Assembly: GCF_045063725.1 (NCBI RefSeq)
Contig: NZ_CP173695.1
Source: Sellimonas catena
GTDB taxonomy: Bacteria; Bacillota; Clostridia; Lachnospirales; Lachnospiraceae
Reading direction: 5' to 3' (one strand)
DNA: 64,000 nucleotides
This document shows, one piece after another, positions 59,350 through 64,000 of this stretch. A program made the translations under genes and the position numbers. The notes beneath the pieces are model-generated. The model ran no database searches. It saw only the letters and a list, made by a program, of their open reading frames with translations, and had not been told where the DNA came from. Numbering within the stretch: the stretch's first letter is position 1; every line of letters starts with the position of its first letter.

Positions 59350-61003
59350 GAATTTTTCCTAAATAAAAAGGGAAGCAGAGAAAATCCCTACTTCCCAATC
59401 ATACAGTTTTTCTTTATGATGTTAGTTGCAAAATAAAACACGTAAAGGAGACTGTATGATGAAATCTATTGTAGAGGAAAAGCTGGTATCTTTCAAGACC
59501 CTGGAGCAGAAAGTTTTTGCGTATGTCTGTGAGTTGGGCAGGATGATCACCCAGGTCATTCTGGAAAACTACGATGATGAACTGGCGAAAGAAAGAGACA
59601 AAAAGTTATACAGAGACAAAGGGAAACGGGAAACTTCGATCAAAACCGTATATGGGGATGTAACCTATTCCCGAAGAGTCTACCGGACAGAACAGGAAGA
59701 CGGAAGGATTGCCCATATTTACCTTCTGGATCAGGCGATGCAGATGGAGAAGATCGGGCTGATCTCTACCAATCTTGCAGAAAAGATTGCACTGACTGTA
59801 ACGGAATCCCCATATCGTGTCAGCGCAGAAGTGATCAGTGATACCTGCGGACAGACGATCAGCCATGGAGGTGTCTGGAACCTGATTCAGGAGCTGGGGG
59901 AACGAATCAGCGAAGAAGAGGACTACGCGGTAAAGCAGATGGAAGCAGACCAGGCAGAAGGAGAAAAGGCAGTCGGGATCCTTTTCGAAGAAATGGATGG
60001 CGTATGGCTAAGGATGCAGGATTCCGGACATAAGAAGGCGCCAAAACAGGAGATGAAGGTTTTCACGATGTATGAAGGATGGGACAAAGACAGTCCGAAA
60101 AGAAGCCGCCTGGTGAATAAGAAGATGTTGGCCGGAATGGAAAAAAGCAGCCGGTTCCATCAAAAACGGGAGGCGCTGATCGAAAAGATTTACGATGCAG
60201 ATGAGATTGGCCGGCGGATTCTAAACGGAGATGGAGGAAGCTGGATTAAAGAGATCTATGACCCGGAAGCCCTCTTCCAGCTGGACCGGTTCCACATCTA
60301 TAAGGAGATCAAAAAGAAGATCCGGGATACAGAAGCCCAGGAACAGATCAAAGAACTTCTGGAGCAGAAGAAAGTAGATGAAATGCTAGAATATATCCAG
60401 GTCTATGCCGACAGCATAGAGAGTGATGATCCGAAAGAAAAAGGGAGCAGGAATGCAAGGGAACTATACAAGTATCTGGGGAATAACCGGGAGGGATTGA
60501 TCCCGTACCGGGAAAGAGGGATTGAGCTGCCTGAAGCACCGGAGGGGATCGTGTATAAGAATATGGGAGTGCAGGAGAACCAGAACTGTACGGCGATCAC
60601 CATGCGGATGAAGCACCGGAGGATGAGATGGTCCGTGCATGGGGCGAATAACATGGCGAAAGCCCTGTACCGGAAAGAGAACAGGGAACTGATCGATACA
60701 ATTGAACGGTATACGGATGGAGAAATATTCACCATGCAGATGGAAGAAATCGTCAAAACGCTGAGCGCGGCGAGAGCGCCAAAGAAGGATGGAAAAGGGA
60801 ATCCATATGTAGAGACGATTACGCATCATATGCCGCTATTGGACGCAATGCGGACAGCATCGAGGAAAGCCTTTGCAAGAACATTCTGTTAAAAAGAAAC
60901 ATAAAATGATCAGATAAAGTCCGAGCTGAATTATCTGAAAATAAAAGAAATAAACTGATATCAAAAAAAGAAGAAAAAGTGCCAACGATTACTTGACACA
61001 TAC
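59319..61003 (+). mobile_element. ISLre2-type insertion sequence, 1685 bp
   Basis: Delimited by the 9-bp duplication. The ends are imperfect inverted repeats: left GTTAGTGTATAATTATTATT, then GGCA; right (inward) GTATGTGTCAAGTAATCGTT, then GGCA. It contains one full transposase. Confidence 0.85.
59459..60892 (+). CDS. ISLre2-family (UPF0236) transposase
   Basis: 477 residues. TVYGDVTYSRRVYRT, VGILFEEMDGVWLRMQDSG with acidic residues, GDGGSWIKEIYDPEALFQLD then RFH and the WSVHGANNMAKAL ending are typical of the family. AAAGGAG is 8 nt before ATG 59459 (ATG 59456 also possible). It appears intact. Confidence 0.88.
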   Translation: MKSIVEEKLVSFKTLEQKVFAYVCELGRMITQVILENYDDELAKERDKKLYRDKGKRETSIKTVYGDVTYSRRVYRTEQEDGRIAHIYLLDQAMQMEKIGLISTNLAEKIALTVTESPYRVSAEVISDTCGQTISHGGVWNLIQELGERISEEEDYAVKQMEADQAEGEKAVGILFEEMDGVWLRMQDSGHKKAPKQEMKVFTMYEGWDKDSPKRSRLVNKKMLAGMEKSSRFHQKREALIEKIYDADEIGRRILNGDGGSWIKEIYDPEALFQLDRFHIYKEIKKKIRDTEAQEQIKELLEQKKVDEMLEYIQVYADSIESDDPKEKGSRNARELYKYLGNNREGLIPYRERGIELPEAPEGIVYKNMGVQENQNCTAITMRMKHRRMRWSVHGANNMAKALYRKENRELIDTIERYTDGEIFTMQMEEIVKTLSAARAPKKDGKGNPYVETITHHMPLLDAMRTASRKAFARTFC

Positions 61004-61012
61004 TATTCTGAT
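61004..61012 (+). repeat. Target-site duplication, right copy
   Basis: TATTCTGAT, identical to 59310-59318. Confidence 0.85.
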
Positions 61013-61376
61013 CATCGGCGTGACAATGGTAAATAATTATGATAAGATCAAGGCAGTTCAGACCTCTCTTGACCAGATTACAAAAACCGTGGAAAAGGCG
61101 GAAGGCGAAGAAGAAGCACAGGCATCCGGAGAGAAAGTGACAACAGAGGTTGAGGAAGGAACGGATGTTAAGAGCAGCAGTGAAGACACACTGGAAATAC
61201 AGGAGCAGGAGACTTCCGGAGGGGAAGAGTACTACGTGGTGCAGCGTGGGGATACGCTTGCTACCATCAGCCGGAAGGTATATGGAGATACTTCCTATGT
61301 AGACGCAATCGCGCGGATGAACGGTCTTACGAATGGGGATTTCATATACATCGGGCAAAAATTACTGTTGCCGTAA
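61013..61376 (+). pseudogene. 3' part of the interrupted gene: membrane helix end and LysM domain
   Basis: Continues IIGVTMVNNYDKIKAVQTSL, an acidic linker, then LysM YYVVQRGDTLATISRKVYGD to the stop. It has no start of its own unless an element promoter or an internal ATG (61026) is used. Confidence 0.8.
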
Positions 61377-61440
61377 GAAAAAGTATGTTATGATAATCAG
61401 AAATAGAACAGTATAAATAAAATACAAAGGGGAAAGCAAT

Positions 61441-62751
61441 ATGAAGGATAAGCAGCAAATGAGGTTCCACGTAGTCCCGAGGGCTGATATCCCGGATCTT
61501 TTCGGGGAGGGAACTGCTGTCCGGATCGGCCGGAAGTATGTCGAAAAGCCCCGGGTGGAGATGTGGACGGTACAGCCTTCTATTGAAACGGAGAATCCGG
61601 AAGAAATGCATCCGGTAAAAAAGAAGAAAAAGCCTATGAGGGCCAGAACAAAAAAGGCGATCCGAAGATGGGTCATTGTGGGAGTTCTGACAGCGGCCGT
61701 GGCGGTCTCCTATCTGACGATTACACTTCAGACCTATACAGGGGTTGAGGTCGTGTCTCAGATTCAGGAAGCAGAGTCGGGAAACAGCTTTTATATACGT
61801 TATGGGGAGAATATACTGAGCTGTGATACCGACGGTGTTGCATTATTCGATCTGGACGGGGCTGAACTCTGGACGGAAAGCGTCCAGTTTCAGAAACCGG
61901 TTATGAAAGTCAGCGGTACTTCCGCGGCAGTAGCAGAGCAGGGTGGCAACGATATTGCAGTATTCGGAGAAAATGGACTGCGGGGGCAGATCAGTACGAC
62001 ATTTCCCATAGAGAAAATGTCCGTATCAGATCAGGGAGTTACAGCCGTTCTGCTTGAAAATGGAAGCACTCCGATGATTCAGTGCTATGACGTATCAGGA
62101 AATGTACTGATCGAGTACAGCGTTGCGTCTTCTGCAAGCGGATATCCGATTGACATTGCGCTGTCGCCTGACGGAACGACACTTCTTGTCTCTTATCTGG
62201 TGGTACAGAATGGTCAGGTGGATACCAGGATTACTTATTACGACTTTGGAAAAACACACGAAGACGGGAATTATGAAATCGGCGGAGATACTTATGAGAA
62301 TCAGCTCATGCCGAGCGTATTCTTTGTATCCGATGATAAATCGGTCGCAGTAGGCGACGGCGGCTTCGTGATTTATGAAGGATCCGAGCCGAAAGAAAGT
62401 ACGAAGATTGACATCAAAAAAGAAATCAGAAGTATCGCCTACGATGAAGAATATCTTGCATTTGTTCTGAAAGATACAGATTCGGCCGGATATGAACTGC
62501 GGCTTTACGATTATAACGGAAAAGAGATTATATCAAAGGAATTTGAGGGTGATTATAGTAACATCAAAATTGATGACGGACAGGTAATCCTGTTTGACGG
62601 TGAGAACGCCAGCATTTTCACTGAAGGTGGAATTCACCGGTTTGAAGGAAGCATGGGGGCGGATATCAGAGACATCTTTGTTCTGAAAGGAATCAATAAA
62701 TATCTGATGATGAGTAACAAAGGAACCCGGACAATACGCCTGACAAAATAG
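61441..62751 (+). CDS. DUF5711 family membrane-anchored protein
   Basis: 436 residues: long basic cytoplasmic N-terminus (1-72), one membrane helix (about 76-96), then a beta-rich extracytoplasmic region (repeated SVSDQGVTAVLLENG-like blades) resembling a beta-propeller. GGGGAAAG precedes. Function unknown; a sensor or cell-envelope role would fit with CvpA next to it. Confidence 0.75.
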   Translation: MKDKQQMRFHVVPRADIPDLFGEGTAVRIGRKYVEKPRVEMWTVQPSIETENPEEMHPVKKKKKPMRARTKKAIRRWVIVGVLTAAVAVSYLTITLQTYTGVEVVSQIQEAESGNSFYIRYGENILSCDTDGVALFDLDGAELWTESVQFQKPVMKVSGTSAAVAEQGGNDIAVFGENGLRGQISTTFPIEKMSVSDQGVTAVLLENGSTPMIQCYDVSGNVLIEYSVASSASGYPIDIALSPDGTTLLVSYLVVQNGQVDTRITYYDFGKTHEDGNYEIGGDTYENQLMPSVFFVSDDKSVAVGDGGFVIYEGSEPKESTKIDIKKEIRSIAYDEEYLAFVLKDTDSAGYELRLYDYNGKEIISKEFEGDYSNIKIDDGQVILFDGENASIFTEGGIHRFEGSMGADIRDIFVLKGINKYLMMSNKGTRTIRLTK

Positions 62752-62760
62752 GAGAACAAC

Positions 62761-63525
62761 ATGAACTGGTTATTATATGGAACGATAGGAATTCTGGCGA
62801 TAGGAATCATTGTGGGATATATCAAAGGGGCACTGCGCATCGCAGTATCACTGGCCGCGGCGGTGGCCGCGTGGATTCTGGTGGTTGTACTCACGCCGTA
62901 TGCGGCGGATGCCGTGATTCAGTACACCCCGGCGGATGACTGGATTGAGGAGCGGCTTGAAAGTGCCTTGATGACAAACATGTCGGATGCTCTGGAAGAG
63001 CAGGCCGGAATAGAAAACGGAACAGATATCGATCTGCCGGCACTGGCAGAGCAGCTTTCCGGAGGCGAGATTTCCAGACAGGAACAGGCACAGATTATAG
63101 AGAATTCCGAGGTGCCGGAGATATTTAAGGAATATCTGCAGGAAAATAATAATAAAGAAATTTACAGTATGATCGGAGCGGACAGCTTCGCAGACTATAT
63201 CGCAAAAGGGATTACACGTCTGATTATTCAGATTCTGACTGCGGTCGTACTCTTTTTTGTCATATCGGCCGCACTGAAAATTGTTATGTATATACTGGAT
63301 GTAGTTTCGTGGCTTCCGATCATAGGAGGAATCAACCGGATTGCCGGAGCAGCCCTTGGACTTGTGATGGCGCTGATTTTTATCTGGATTGTGTTCCTTG
63401 TATTTACGCTCCTGTACACAACACCGGCCGGGGAAGAGATCTTTGCGCAGATTAACGGGAATGCGTTTCTCCGGTTCCTGTATCAGAATAATTATATATT
63501 GAAGATTCTTATGGGGCTCCGCTGA
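62761..63525 (+). CDS. CvpA family membrane protein
   Basis: 254 residues with N-terminal helices (MNWLLYGTIGILAIGIIVGY, LAAAVAAWILVVVL) and two C-terminal ones (about 155-176, 196-222), with GGINRIAGAALGLVMALIFI typical of CvpA. A long loop (about 50-150) is larger than in E. coli CvpA. It begins 9 nt after DUF5711. Confidence 0.8.
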   Translation: MNWLLYGTIGILAIGIIVGYIKGALRIAVSLAAAVAAWILVVVLTPYAADAVIQYTPADDWIEERLESALMTNMSDALEEQAGIENGTDIDLPALAEQLSGGEISRQEQAQIIENSEVPEIFKEYLQENNNKEIYSMIGADSFADYIAKGITRLIIQILTAVVLFFVISAALKIVMYILDVVSWLPIIGGINRIAGAALGLVMALIFIWIVFLVFTLLYTTPAGEEIFAQINGNAFLRFLYQNNYILKILMGLR

Positions 63526-63607
63526 TGGCGGGGCCTTTCTGCTCCTGAATACGGGGAGAACAGTAACCTGGAAGAAAGAGAAAAAATAAAAAAGTTGAAA
63601 AAAGTTG

Positions 63608-63636
63608 TTGACATTTACAAGCCCGGATGATAATAT
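63608..63636 (+). promoter_or_regulatory. rRNA promoter P1
   Basis: TTGACA (63608-63613), 17 nt, TAATAT (63631-63636). Confidence 0.75.
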
Positions 63637-63760
63637 ATAACACGTTCCGCTGATAACTGTCAGCACAAAACATCTCAGAGTGACAATCCTGAGGACGGGT
63701 TTCCCACATTGGCTTGACGGACCGCCGCAGAAACCACTCAAAAAAAGATGAAAAAAGTGC

Positions 63761-63789
63761 TTGACAAAAAGGAACAGATGTGATAATCT
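63761..63789 (+). promoter_or_regulatory. rRNA promoter P2
   Basis: TTGACA (63761-63766), 17 nt, TAATCT (63784-63789), about 180 nt before the 16S gene. The leader between contains ACTTTGATAACTGAACAATA, an rRNA-leader type sequence. Confidence 0.75.
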
Positions 63790-63966
63790 AATATAGCTGT
63801 CGTGAGAGAGCGGCAACGAAAACAAAGAACTTTGATAACTGAACAATAGACAACGATCCCTGAAAATTCATGAGAATTATTCAGAACAAGGAACTTCAAG
63901 TTCCACAAACCAGACAACAGTAACGGGATGGATTAGCGAGAGTTGATCTTGACCGGAACAAACACT

Positions 63967-64000
63967 TTTAACGAGAGTTTGATCCTGGCTCAGGATGAAC
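63967..64000 (+). rRNA. rrs: 16S rRNA, 5' end (partial)
   Basis: AGAGTTTGATCCTGGCTCAG begins at 63974, the universal 16S position 8, so the gene starts about 63967 and runs off the window. Confidence 0.95.

Overview
The window looks like a chromosomal segment of a spore-forming gut Lachnospiraceae (Bacillota, Clostridia), probably close to Ruminococcus gnavus/torques (Mediterraneibacter); the genus is inference. The evidence is sporulation genes in Bacillus-like order (hup-rqcP-yabP-yabQ-divIC-spoIIE-tilS-hpt-ftsH), a paired glgC/glgD, an archaeal-type ProRS behind a T-box, split transketolase subunits, an extended clostridial-type PRPP synthetase, purine-rich Shine-Dalgarno sites and consensus sigma-A promoters.

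Layout. 1-7.3 kb: dnaD-dnaC-prs (minus), murC (minus), then glgC-glgD-spoVG (plus). 7.3-10.5 kb: an RluA-type pseudouridine synthase and a cell-wall 5'-nucleotidase that has lost its signal peptide. 10.5-13.7 kb: an accessory minus-strand block with a P-loop kinase, a frameshifted pyrophosphatase, an unknown zinc-ribbon protein, a 58-residue membrane protein and a frameshifted MNT/HEPN toxin-antitoxin pair. 13.7-20 kb: T-box-proS-cca, cotS-like kinase, phosphoglucomutase. 20-31.2 kb: the sporulation/division/tilS-hpt-ftsH block, a GH13 amylase and an LCP protein. 31.3-35.3 kb: tRNA-Tyr and tRNA-Leu followed by debris (Fic pseudogene, possible immunity gene) and an IS110 element with long structured non-coding flanks. 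35.3-39.9 kb: small membrane proteins, TetR-flavodoxin, a secreted Cys/His-rich peptide with an ECF sigma/RsgI-like anti-sigma pair, and an AraC-SpoT-HD fusion. 40-45 kb: glycerol dehydrogenase, a broken RNHCP protein, a 208-bp inverted-repeat element, a three-gene RelA/SpoT-synthetase operon and a coiled-coil protein. 45-54 kb: tRNA-Phe/Gly, map, pfk, dnaX-ybaB-recR, a LacI regulator, transaldolase and split transketolase. 54-58 kb: a broken lipoprotein and a CsoR-SOD-P1B-ATPase metal cluster with visible operators. 58-64 kb: c-di-AMP receptor, an MPN-like/TM/LysM protein split by an ISLre2-type element with a perfect 9-bp duplication, DUF5711, CvpA, and tandem rRNA promoters leading into the 16S gene.

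Five genes (pyrophosphatase, HEPN, RNHCP, transketolase N-subunit, lipoprotein) are each broken by a small out-of-phase change. One of them is a core metabolic gene, so assembly or sequencing indels must be excluded before biology is read into them; the pyrophosphatase break is special because it lies exactly on an in-phase A AAA AAG slippery heptamer.

The strongest candidates for something undescribed are the RelA/SpoT synthetase operon, the zinc-ribbon/pyrophosphatase/kinase cassette, the AraC-SpoT fusion with a degenerate HD motif, the membrane-domain-less SpoIIE, and the possible IS110 bridge RNA.
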